A model generated the notes under the pieces. The model did not search any database. It was not told the DNA's origin and was given only the letters and a program-made list of their open reading frames with translations. From Nitrospirillum iridis (GTDB lineage: Bacteria > Pseudomonadota > Alphaproteobacteria > Azospirillales > Azospirillaceae): 64,000 nt of DNA. The DNA is taken from assembly GCF_014205765.1 (NCBI RefSeq), contig NZ_JACIIZ010000012.1, positions 124,001 through 188,000 of the forward strand, read 5' to 3'. The stretch's first letter is position 1. Each line of letters begins with the position of its first letter. Position numbers and translations under genes: made by a program. Positions 56,769-64,000 of this stretch are shown here, in pieces.

Positions 56769-57887
56769 TTACGACGGTCGGGTGATCTTGATCTCCGCCC
56801 CCGGCGCGTCCGGTTCCAGGAAGCGCAGCAGCGCCTCCCCCTCCTCGCGCAGCGCCGCCTCATCCGACGGGGCCAAGGCGGCGAAAGGCTCCAGGGTCAG
56901 GGTCGCCAGCTTGGCCTTGCGCGCCGCCTTCCAGATGCCGGCGACGAAGCCATCCACCAGGAAGGTGGCGGCCACCTGAAGATTCTTGGCGACGATGCGG
57001 GGGCGCCAGGCCTCATCCACGATGCGGCCGCGGTCCGCATGGGCCAGGATGAGGTTGTCGAAGGCGGGGACGTAGCGCACCGGCGCCGGCGTTTCCGGCG
57101 GCGGGCGGGGGGCGTCGGGCAGGTCCCACAGCACCCTGCCCCGCTCATCGCGCAGCGCCACCAGCTCCGGCGCCATGGATTCCAGCACCGGCTTCAAGCC
57201 TTTCAGCCCGCACCAGGACTGCATGTCGGCGGCGGTGGCGGGACCGAAGGCGCCCAGGTAGCGGCGCACCAGATCCTGCAGGTCGCCCTGCAAATCCACC
57301 GCACCCTCCAGCCACTCCTCCGCGGCGACATAGAGCGGATCACGGGCCACGCCCCAGGGGCTGGTGTCGTCCGGCACCGTCACCAGGGGCAGGTGGCAGC
57401 GGACGGCGTGGCCCATGGCACGGTCGTCCGGCTCCTCCGGAAAGGCGTGCGCCAGGTGGGCGCGCAGACCGGTGAAGGTGTGCGGCAGGGACATGAAGGG
57501 CCGGGCCACGGCCGCGATGGGCAGCGGGTCGATGTGCCGCGTGCGGTCACCCAGCGCGAAAAAAGCGGCACCCAGCATGGGCTGGACCAGGCCGCGCCAG
57601 GCCAGATAGTCCCGGGCGCTGACCAAGTGCTGGGTGCCACGCAGCAGGGTGGCGCGAACAACATGGCGGTCGCGCAGGGCCGTCAGCAGATCGTCGCGTT
57701 GGAAGCCCAGCAGCCGGGACCAAAGGCCGATGAAGGGCGGTCGCGCTTCCTGCGCCTGCAGACCGGCCAGCGCCTCCACCGCCGCCACCACGCCGGCGGC
57801 GTGGCGCGACAGCAGCATCTGGCGGGCCAGCAGGGCACGGTTGAGGGCCGCGCGCGTCATGACCTGATTATTATCCACATCGCTCAT
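56769..57887 (-). CDS. AlkZ-family (HTH_42) DNA glycosylase-like protein
   Basis: A 372-residue protein made of tandem winged helices. It starts with TRAALNRALLARQMLLSR and the catalytic QxQ motif of AlkZ glycosylases (GLQAQEARP, Gln44 and Gln46). RHVVRATLLRGTQHLVSARDYLAWR follows, then the C-terminal VRYVPAFDNLILAHADRGRIVDEAWR region. AlkZ unhooks DNA interstrand crosslinks; related QxQ proteins remove other alkylated bases. The specificity here is not known. It is divergent from the thioredoxin-like gene. Confidence 0.85.
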   Translation of the reverse strand: MSDVDNNQVMTRAALNRALLARQMLLSRHAAGVVAAVEALAGLQAQEARPPFIGLWSRLLGFQRDDLLTALRDRHVVRATLLRGTQHLVSARDYLAWRGLVQPMLGAAFFALGDRTRHIDPLPIAAVARPFMSLPHTFTGLRAHLAHAFPEEPDDRAMGHAVRCHLPLVTVPDDTSPWGVARDPLYVAAEEWLEGAVDLQGDLQDLVRRYLGAFGPATAADMQSWCGLKGLKPVLESMAPELVALRDERGRVLWDLPDAPRPPPETPAPVRYVPAFDNLILAHADRGRIVDEAWRPRIVAKNLQVAATFLVDGFVAGIWKAARKAKLATLTLEPFAALAPSDEAALREEGEALLRFLEPDAPGAEIKITRPS

Positions 57888-58068
57888 TGTGGTAATTCCT
57901 CCCGGATCACAGGCGCCTATTCTGTAAATGCCGGACCGTTATGCCGTGGGTGGCGGGGACAAGGCCCTGGCGGGGCTTCCGCTCGGCCCCATATCAGGCA
58001 TAATGATCGCCGCCCGCGTCCAGCCCATGCTTGGAAAAACGCGACCGTCTTTAGCCCAGGAGCCTGCG

Positions 58069-58608
58069 ATGACCCTCCGCGCCACCTTTTCCGCCCTGGG
58101 CGTCGCCGCCCTGCTGGCCGTCCCCACCCTTGCGTCGGCCCAGGTCGCCGCCCCGCAGGTGGGCAATGTGGAACTGAAGCAGCCCCTGCCCTACCCCTAT
58201 GACGAGCAGATCGACAACGCCGCCGTGAACGCCCAGGTGGACGCGGCCCTGGCCAAGGCGAAGAAGGAGCACAAGCGTGTGCTGCTGGATTTCGGCGGCA
58301 ACTGGTGCGGCGACTGCCGCGTGCTGGCCGGCCTGGTGGAACTGCCGGAGGTCCACAGCTTCCTGGACAAGAACTTCGTCATGGTGTCGGTGGATGTGGG
58401 CCGCTACACCAAGAACATGGACGTGCCCGCCCGTTTTGGCGTGCCCAAGTTCAAGGGCGTGCCCACCGTGCTGGTGGTGGAGGGCGACGGCACCCTGGTG
58501 AACGGCGACGCCTCCTTCGACCTGACCGACGCCCGCCACATGGAGCCGCAGGCCGTGGTCGACTGGCTGGCCAAGTGGGCCAAGCCGGCGAAGACGGCGT
58601 CTCGGTAA
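58069..58608 (+). CDS. Periplasmic thioredoxin-family protein
   Basis: 179 residues with a signal peptide (TFSALGVAALLAVPTLASA, cleavage near residue 25). The thioredoxin-like fold has the active site NWCGDCRVL (Cys80, Cys83) and the cis-proline region FKGVPTVLVV. The CGDC site is that of the DUF899/thioredoxin_7-like group rather than classic CGPC. The ATG at 58069 follows AGGAG at six bases. The last codons are part of a tandem duplication that continues past the stop. Confidence 0.88.
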   Translation: MTLRATFSALGVAALLAVPTLASAQVAAPQVGNVELKQPLPYPYDEQIDNAAVNAQVDAALAKAKKEHKRVLLDFGGNWCGDCRVLAGLVELPEVHSFLDKNFVMVSVDVGRYTKNMDVPARFGVPKFKGVPTVLVVEGDGTLVNGDASFDLTDARHMEPQAVVDWLAKWAKPAKTASR

Positions 58609-58640
58609 AGATGACGGCGAAGACGGCGTCCCGGTAAAGA
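58587..58640 (+). repeat. Tandem duplication of the thioredoxin gene 3' end
   Basis: The segment starting GGCGAAGACGGCGT at 58587 and running through the stop codon TAA is repeated at 58616 with one mismatch in 25 bases, period 29. The second copy is outside the gene. Confidence 0.85.
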
Positions 58641-58745
58641 GGGCGTTGCGCGCACGGCGCGCGCACCGTCACAAGACCGTAACGCAAGGGCCCTATCACA
58701 GGGGAACGAAGGAAGCGCCTTCGTCTCCCACCGTGATGGGGCCTT

Positions 58746-60788
58746 TTGTTGTCCACCGCCGTTCCCCCGTCCCCTGACCACCGCTGGCCGTGGGCCCTGC
58801 TGGCACTGTATCCGCTGGCCGGTCTGCTGGACCCCTTGCTGGTGTCGGCGGTGCCCGGTTGGGCGCCGTGGAACGTGCGCGCCGGCATCGGCCTGGCGCT
58901 GGTCATGCTATGGGGTGCGCGGCGCCTGCCGTTGGTGATGCTGGCGGCCCTGACCGGCCTGGCCCTGCGCGCCGGCCTGGTGCCGGCCAGCCACCCCTTC
59001 GCCCCCCTTGCGGCCATCCCCACGCTGGTGGAGCCGCTGGCCTTCGCCGTGCCCGCCATCCTGCTGACCCGCCATCTGCGCCGGGATGGCGAGGGTTTCG
59101 TGCTGGAGGACGCGGACGGCGTCACCCGCCTGCTGGTGCTGGCCATGGGCGGCGCCCTGGGGCAGAGCCTGCTGCTGCTGGCGCTGGCCTGGTGCCTGCC
59201 AGCCTGGCCGCTGGCGGGGTGGACGCTGACCGGCTGGGACGGACGGGCCATGCTGGCCGACCCGTTGACGGTGGCCTTGCAGCACTGGATCAGCGACATG
59301 GCAGGCGTGGCCGTGGCGGCGGCGCTGGCCCTGATGGCGCCGCGCCTGTCCCGCCATCTGAACCCGCGCCGGCTGCTGCGGGCGCAGACCCTGGGCCAGG
59401 TGGCCGGCATCTGCCTGTCGGTGGCGGTGATCTTTCCCCGGGTGGTGGGGTCACGCTTCTACCCCGTGTTCATCCCCCTGGTGTGGGTGGCGGCGGGCAG
59501 CGGCCTGCCCGGCGCCGTCCTGGCCCTGGCCGCCCTGGAGATCGGCCTAAGCCTGGGCATCGCCGCCTGCGACATCCTGCCGTATCAGGCGCTGAAGCTG
59601 CAGATCCTGATGCTGTCGCTGGCCATGACCGGCCTGCTGCTGGGGGCCGTCATCTCGGAACGCGAGCGGGTGCGGGCGGCGGCGGCCCGGGGCGAAGCGC
59701 GGCTGAAAACCCTGATCGAGCTGGCGCCCGACGGCATCATCATCCTGGGCGCCGGCGGCCGGGTGGACCAGGTGAACCGCCTGGTGGCCGACCTGACGGG
59801 CCGCCCGGCCGAGGCCTTGCGTGGCCGCCCGCTGACCGACCTGCTGCACCGCGAGGAGGGGGAGGAATGGCTGGTGGGCGCGGACGGGATGCGGCTGCCG
59901 GTGGAATCCTCCCTATCCATGGTGGCGGAGACGGGCGCGGATGAACCGGGCGGCCCGGACGGCCCTGTCGGCGTGCTGACCATCCGCGACATCTCCGCCC
60001 GCAAGCGCGCGGCCGCCGCGCTGGGGCAGCACCGCGCCGCCGTGGAACAGGCCAGCCGCAGCCATCTGACCGAGGAGCTGGCGGCGGCCCTGGCGCATGA
60101 GTTGAACCAGCCGCTGTCCGCCATCGTCAGCTATACCGGCGCCTGCCGCCGCATCCTGGAATCCCAGGGAGAGGCGGGCGGGGCCCCCAAGGCCCTGGAC
60201 CTGATGGGCAAGGCCGCCGCGCAAGCCGAACGGGCGGGCGCCATCATCCGCCACCTGCGGGAGTTCTACCGCACCGGCCTAGTGGCCAGCGGGCCGGTGG
60301 CGGCCGGCGATCTGGTGGCCGGTGTCACCCGCCTGCTGGCGGACGAGGTGGCCAACGCCGGCGCGCGCCTGGACCTGGCGGTGGACGAGTCCCTGGTGCT
60401 GTCCATCGACCGGGTGCAGGTGGAGCAGGTGCTGATCAACCTGGTGCGCAACGCCCTGGACGCACTGGCCGGCGCCAACGGCGAACGCCGCATCCTGATC
60501 GAGGTGCGGGCGGCGGCGGAAGGGGGCCGCGCGGATGTCCGCGTGGCCGACACCGGCCCCGGCATCGCGGCGGAGGTGGCACCCCGCCTGTTCGCCCCCT
60601 TCACCACCACCCGCCGCACCGGCATGGGCCTGGGCCTCAGCATCAGCCGCGGCATCGTCGAAGCCCATGGCGGCCGGTTGCAGGCCGGCGGCGGCGCGCT
60701 GGGCGGGGCGGCGTTCTCGTTCACGCTGCCCTTGGCCACCCCGGCGGGCGCGTCTGAAGCAGCGGAGGCGCCCCATGCCGCGGCCTGA
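58746..60788 (+). CDS. Membrane-bound PAS sensor histidine kinase (FixL-like)
   Basis: 680 residues. Residues 1-310 contain about eight hydrophobic segments, a MASE1-like integral sensor. A PAS domain follows (about 320-425, LKTLIELAPDGIIILGAGGRVDQVN). The kinase core has H-box LAHELNQPLSAIVSYTGAC, N-box NLVRNALDALAG, G1 ADTGPGI and G2 GMGLGLSISRGIVEAHGG. The HELNQPL form is that of FixL. I see no heme-PAS His with confidence, so oxygen sensing is only possible. The start is a TTG at 58746, uncertain. It overlaps the response regulator gene by 14 bases. Confidence 0.87.
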   Translation: MLSTAVPPSPDHRWPWALLALYPLAGLLDPLLVSAVPGWAPWNVRAGIGLALVMLWGARRLPLVMLAALTGLALRAGLVPASHPFAPLAAIPTLVEPLAFAVPAILLTRHLRRDGEGFVLEDADGVTRLLVLAMGGALGQSLLLLALAWCLPAWPLAGWTLTGWDGRAMLADPLTVALQHWISDMAGVAVAAALALMAPRLSRHLNPRRLLRAQTLGQVAGICLSVAVIFPRVVGSRFYPVFIPLVWVAAGSGLPGAVLALAALEIGLSLGIAACDILPYQALKLQILMLSLAMTGLLLGAVISERERVRAAAARGEARLKTLIELAPDGIIILGAGGRVDQVNRLVADLTGRPAEALRGRPLTDLLHREEGEEWLVGADGMRLPVESSLSMVAETGADEPGGPDGPVGVLTIRDISARKRAAAALGQHRAAVEQASRSHLTEELAAALAHELNQPLSAIVSYTGACRRILESQGEAGGAPKALDLMGKAAAQAERAGAIIRHLREFYRTGLVASGPVAAGDLVAGVTRLLADEVANAGARLDLAVDESLVLSIDRVQVEQVLINLVRNALDALAGANGERRILIEVRAAAEGGRADVRVADTGPGIAAEVAPRLFAPFTTTRRTGMGLGLSISRGIVEAHGGRLQAGGGALGGAAFSFTLPLATPAGASEAAEAPHAAA

Positions 60789-61383
60789 ACTGACCCTGGC
60801 CATCATCGATGACGACGAGGCGGTGCGCGACGGGCTGAGCGCCCTGTTCCAGGCGGAAGGCTATCCGGTGGCGGCCTACCCATCGGCCGTCGATTTCCTG
60901 GACGCGGGTGGGGACGCCGTGCCCGGCTGCATCATCGCCGACATCAACATGCCGCGCATGAGCGGGCTGGAACTGCAGGCGGAACTGGCCCGCCGCGGCT
61001 GCGCCCTGCCCATCATCATCCTGACCGGCCAGGGCGACGTGCCCAAGGCGGTGACGGCGCTGAAAGCCGGGGCGGTGGATTTCATCGAGAAGCCCTTCGC
61101 CATCGACGCCCTGGTGCGCGCCGTCGAAACCGCCATGGACCGCAGCGGCGACACCCTGCGCCACCTGGCCGAGTCCCAGGCGGCGCAAAGCCGGCTGGAC
61201 ACCTTGAGCATCCGGGAACGCGAGGTGATGGACCTGCTGGTGGCCGGCCACCCCAACAAGGTCATCGCCTGGAAACTGGGTATCAGCGCCCGCACGGTGG
61301 AAAACCACCGCGCCCGGGTCATGGAGAAGACCGGCTGCGACAATGTCTCCGCCCTGATCCACCTGGCGCTGGCCGCCGGGTGA
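60775..61383 (+). CDS. FixJ-like response regulator (receiver + LuxR HTH)
   Basis: 202 residues. The receiver has LAIIDDDEAVRDGL, phospho-acceptor Asp56 in IIADINMPRMSG, the LTGQGDVP switch segment and the FIEKPF Lys. The C-terminal LuxR-type helix-turn-helix has LSIREREVMDLLVAGHPNKVIAWKLGISARTVENHRA. It overlaps the upstream kinase, so the two form a two-component pair. In relatives FixLJ controls FixK-type regulators; a possible target box lies upstream of ccmC. Confidence 0.93.
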   Translation: MPRPELTLAIIDDDEAVRDGLSALFQAEGYPVAAYPSAVDFLDAGGDAVPGCIIADINMPRMSGLELQAELARRGCALPIIILTGQGDVPKAVTALKAGAVDFIEKPFAIDALVRAVETAMDRSGDTLRHLAESQAAQSRLDTLSIREREVMDLLVAGHPNKVIAWKLGISARTVENHRARVMEKTGCDNVSALIHLALAAG

Positions 61384-61408
61384 GGCAAGCGCCAATGCTG
61401 ACCGGAGC

Positions 61409-62074
61409 TTACGCCGCCAGCGTTTCCGGCAGGGCGGCGTGCAGGCGATAGCCCACGCCGCGCAGGGTGTGCAGCAGACGGGACTGGCCCGGCCCCTCCA
61501 GCCGGCGGCGCAGGCGCGAGGCCAGGGCGTCGACGGCGTTGTCGGCCACATCCAGGTCCCCGGCCCACAGCCGGTCCAGGATGGCGCTGCGCGGCACCAC
61601 GGCACCCTCCGCCTGCAACAGCAGGACCAGCAGCTGGAATTCGCGCGACGACAGCAGGATGTCGCGGCCGGCGCGGCGCACCCGGCGCTGGCGCACGTCC
61701 ACCGTCAGGTCGTCCAGGGCGTAGGCCAGGCGCGGCCCCAGGCGTTTCAGCCGCAGCAGCGCCAGCAGGCGGTCCACCACCAGATCGCCGGGCAGCCCGG
61801 CATCCACCTGGTCGTCCGCCCCCAGCGCCAAGGCGCCGGCGCGGTCCGCCTGATCGCCGGCCAAGGTGACGACAAGGGCGCCGGGAAACCGCTGGCGCGC
61901 CTGGGCGAGGCGCTCACGCCCCTGGCGGCCATCCCCGGTCAGCACCACCACATCGGCCATGCGGGGCACCCCGGGCAGGGCGGCCAAGGCATCGACCTGC
62001 CAGCCGCGTTCCCGCAGCAACCGCGAGAGACGCGCGACGGGGGGCGTGGCCTTGCCGATCAGAAGGGCGCGCAT
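61409..62074 (-). CDS. OmpR-type winged-helix protein with degenerate receiver
   Basis: 221 residues. The N-terminal half keeps the length and strand rhythm of a receiver (MRALLIGKATPPVARLSRLL, ADVVVLTGDG) but lacks the acidic N-terminal pair, the phospho-acceptor Asp in its usual place and the Lys. The C-terminal half is a good OmpR winged helix (ILLSSREFQLLVLLLQAEGAVV, DNAVDALASRLRRRL, LHTLRGVGYRLH). The ATG at 62074 has GGGTGATC upstream; another ATG at 62089 is possible. It has a similar protein 72 bases away on the same strand. Confidence 0.8.
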   Translation of the reverse strand: MRALLIGKATPPVARLSRLLRERGWQVDALAALPGVPRMADVVVLTGDGRQGRERLAQARQRFPGALVVTLAGDQADRAGALALGADDQVDAGLPGDLVVDRLLALLRLKRLGPRLAYALDDLTVDVRQRRVRRAGRDILLSSREFQLLVLLLQAEGAVVPRSAILDRLWAGDLDVADNAVDALASRLRRRLEGPGQSRLLHTLRGVGYRLHAALPETLAA

Positions 62075-62146
62075 GGGGATCACCCGCATGGTGGTACCAG
62101 TGGGGGAACCTTAGGCCCACGGCCGCCAGCCACGATATCCGGTATA

Positions 62147-62752
62147 TTACCTAACGCCGCCCAGCATATAGCCCCGGTGGCCCCGGGTGTGCAGCGGCAC
62201 GGCGGCGCCCAGGGCCCGGCGCAAGCTGTGGATGTGGGCGGCCAGACGATCCGCCGAGTCCCCGGCGTCCGGCCACAGCTGGGCGCGCAGGTCCGCCGCC
62301 GGCACCACCTGCCCCGCCCGGCCGGCCAGCACCAGCAGCAGGTCGAAGTCCAAGGGCGCCAAGGCCAGCGGACGGCCCCGGCACAGCGCCACCCGCCGGT
62401 CGACATGCAGGGCCAGATCGCCCACGCGCAAGGCCCGGTCCGCCGGCGCCGCCAGCCGCGTCAGCGCCGACAGGGCCGCCGCCACGGCCTCCCCACCCAA
62501 GCCCCGGGGCAGCACCATGTGCGCGCCGGCCCGCAGCAGGGCGCGTTCGCCGTCGGCATCCGCATCGGCGAGGCAGAGGCTGGGGACGTCACCGCCCAGC
62601 AGCGGAAGCAGGGCGTGAGGGTTGGGGGCGATCAACAGCCGCGCGTCGGGCGCGGAGCCGGCGCTGACATCCCAGCCCAGGACCGCCAACTCCTGGATCA
62701 GTTCGCCGGCATCGGCGTTCAGCGCGGTCAAGGCGAGGCGGCCTGTCATCAT
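62147..62752 (-). CDS. Second OmpR-type winged-helix protein with degenerate receiver
   Basis: 201 residues. The N-terminal half (LTALNADAGELIQELAVLGW, LLIAPNPHALLPLLGG) has no receiver catalytic residues. The C-terminal half is a winged helix (LALAPLDFDLLLVLAGRAGQVV, SADRLAAHIHSLRRALG, TRGHRGYMLGG). It is built on the same plan as the next gene and probably arose by duplication. It is divergent from the TonB-dependent receptor, which it may regulate. Confidence 0.78.
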   Translation of the reverse strand: MMTGRLALTALNADAGELIQELAVLGWDVSAGSAPDARLLIAPNPHALLPLLGGDVPSLCLADADADGERALLRAGAHMVLPRGLGGEAVAAALSALTRLAAPADRALRVGDLALHVDRRVALCRGRPLALAPLDFDLLLVLAGRAGQVVPAADLRAQLWPDAGDSADRLAAHIHSLRRALGAAVPLHTRGHRGYMLGGVR

Positions 62753-62947
62753 CCCGTCATGTAAGGGTCAAATGAAATTCACAAGAAAAGCGGTGACCCC
62801 TAAGCCCTTATGATCCCGCCATGATCAAGGATACCTGAAATTTCCGTCAGGCTGCCGTCAAGACCCGCCTTCCACCCCGACTGTACCAGCCCGGCACGCG
62901 ATTTGGCAAAGCGCCGTCCAAGGCGCCGCGATCAACGAAGGGGGACG

Positions 62948-64000
62948 ATGATGAGGACGAAGCTGGCGAGGCGCCCGATGCGGGCGCAGCTGATGATGGG
63001 GGCCGCCGCCGCCGTGGCCCTGAGCTCCGTGACCCTGGGTGCCGGCGCGGCCCGCGCCGCCGAGACGCCGGAGGCCGATGGCCCCATCGAGGAAATCAAC
63101 GTCGTCGCCACGGTCATGCACGTGTCGCCGTCCAACGTGCCGCTGGACTCCCTGGAGCCCACCTCCATCGTTCCGGAAGGCTTCCTGCGCGACAACATCG
63201 TGCCGCTGTCCAGCTTCGACGACATGGTGAAGTTCCAGCCCAGCGTCTATGCGCAGAGCCCCAACGGCCCCGGCCTGGGCAAGGCGGAAACGTTGAGCCT
63301 GCGCGGCTTCCAGGACAGCCAGTTCAACATCACCTTCGACGGCATCCCCTTCGGCGACGCCACCGACCTGCACCACACCAGCTCCGCCCTGTTCGTCGCC
63401 CACGACATGGGCGAGGCGGAGGTGGATCGTGGCCCCGGCACAGCGTCCACCATCGGCAAGGCCACCTTCGGCGGCACCCTGGGCTTCCGTTCCAAGACCC
63501 CGTCGGAAGACCCGTCCGTCACCGCCTATGCCACCTACGGCAGCTGGAACACCAAGGGCATCGGCGGTGAGATCGACACCGGCCGCACCGTGGTCGGCCG
63601 CATGTTCTTCGACGTGCAGCACACCACCTCCGACGGCTATCTGACCCACGCGGCGGAAGAGCGCACCAACTACTTCTTCAAGGACCAGCTGGACATCGGC
63701 GAGAAGACGGTGGTGACGCTGGCGGCCAGCAAGAACCACTCCTTCGAATACACGACGCAAGGCGCCACCCTGGCCGACATCGCCAAATACGGCGACAATT
63801 ACGGCCTGGGCGACAATCCGAAGCTGCAGTCCTATTACAAATACCAGCCCAGCCGCTACAGCTCCGACTTCGAATACATCCGGGTCCAGTCGGAACTGAC
63901 GGACAGCTTCAAGCTGGACAACACGACCTACACCAACGGCTTCGGCCACCACTATCAGGAATCCAAGGACGCCAGTGACAACAACGCCGCCGACAACGGC
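62948..64000 (+). CDS. TonB-dependent outer-membrane receptor, C-terminus beyond window
   Basis: The first 351 residues of a receptor that runs off the right edge. A signal peptide (LMMGAAAAVALSSVTLGAGAA...ARA) is followed by a TonB-box-like segment (IEEINVVAT). The plug domain has LEPTSIVPEGFL, ETLSLRGFQDSQFNITFDGIPFGD, a DRGPGTAS segment and TFGGTLGFRS, and the start of the beta-barrel follows. The substrate is unknown (siderophore, vitamin or glycan). The ATG at 62948 has GAAGGGGG upstream. It is divergent from the paired winged-helix regulators. Confidence 0.92.
   Translation, partial: MMRTKLARRPMRAQLMMGAAAAVALSSVTLGAGAARAAETPEADGPIEEINVVATVMHVSPSNVPLDSLEPTSIVPEGFLRDNIVPLSSFDDMVKFQPSVYAQSPNGPGLGKAETLSLRGFQDSQFNITFDGIPFGDATDLHHTSSALFVAHDMGEAEVDRGPGTASTIGKATFGGTLGFRSKTPSEDPSVTAYATYGSWNTKGIGGEIDTGRTVVGRMFFDVQHTTSDGYLTHAAEERTNYFFKDQLDIGEKTVVTLAASKNHSFEYTTQGATLADIAKYGDNYGLGDNPKLQSYYKYQPSRYSSDFEYIRVQSELTDSFKLDNTTYTNGFGHHYQESKDASDNNAADNG

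Noticed and set aside
57871..57879. Second perfect TTATCCACA
   Set aside because: It falls in the first codons of the AlkZ-like gene, where the sequence is explained by coding.

Overview
The window is GC-rich bacterial chromosome, almost certainly from an alphaproteobacterium and, by inference, from the Rhodospirillales/Azospirillaceae (Azospirillum, Nitrospirillum or Niveispirillum-like). The signs are a ROSE-type RNA thermometer in front of an Hsp20 gene followed by a DUF1150 gene, a complete System I cytochrome c maturation (ccm) cluster, the very large NAD-specific glutamate dehydrogenase facing a NadQ-type regulator, a FixL/FixJ-like pair, and a class III PLP-fold ornithine decarboxylase with a long leader. 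Most of it is ordinary housekeeping chromosome. I see no insertion sequence, prophage or CRISPR array.

Layout. 1-5 kb is a heat-shock block: a truncated secreted protein, a sigma-32 promoter, ROSE thermometer, hsp20 and DUF1150, then groES-groEL behind a CIRCE operator. 5-8.3 kb holds a CNNM/CorC-type membrane protein, upp and a CZB-GGDEF diguanylate cyclase. 8.4-16.7 kb is ccmAB-orf-ccmCDEFGHI on the minus strand; an unrelated secreted-protein gene sits between ccmB and ccmC, and an FNR/FixK-type box lies just upstream of ccmC. 16.7-17.5 kb is non-coding but highly structured: a probable minus-strand structured RNA with a strong intrinsic terminator upstream of ccmA, and the leader of odc on the plus strand with a small ORF. 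18.8-24 kb holds a GAF histidine kinase, an unrecognised conserved protein, an ExoD protein and an ICMT-like membrane protein. 24.2-32.1 kb is gyrB, recF, dnaN, dnaA and rpsT, all on the minus strand. 32.4-38.4 kb is mutM, a DsrE-like gene, moeB, cysK, an Rrf2 regulator, dut and coaBC, which reads as a sulfur-linked cluster within housekeeping genes. 38.6-45 kb is NAD-GDH divergent from nadQ. 45-52.6 kb holds an RlmD-like methyltransferase, a thioesterase, amtB, an asparaginase with a His-rich N-terminus, a SpoU methyltransferase and gpt. A tRNA-Arg(ACG) at 52.8 kb is followed by a more accessory-looking stretch (SDR, GST with a divergent WYL regulator, NodS-like methyltransferase, AlkZ-like glycosylase, thioredoxin). 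The right end carries a FixLJ-like system, two tandem OmpR-type winged-helix proteins with degenerate receivers, and the start of a TonB-dependent receptor.

How the parts relate. The chaperone block shows three stacked controls: HrcA/CIRCE on groESL, and sigma-32 plus an RNA thermometer on hsp20. The ccm cluster looks split into an upstream ccmAB part, behind a possible attenuator or small RNA, and a downstream ccmC-I part with a possible oxygen-responsive site. Nitrogen and NAD metabolism meet at gdh/nadQ, amtB and the asparaginase. The best candidates for undescribed biology are the structured RNA upstream of ccmA, the odc leader ORF, the low-GC palindrome between gdh and nadQ, and the paired degenerate-receiver regulators beside the TonB receptor. 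Everything was read by eye; no database search or folding programme was run.
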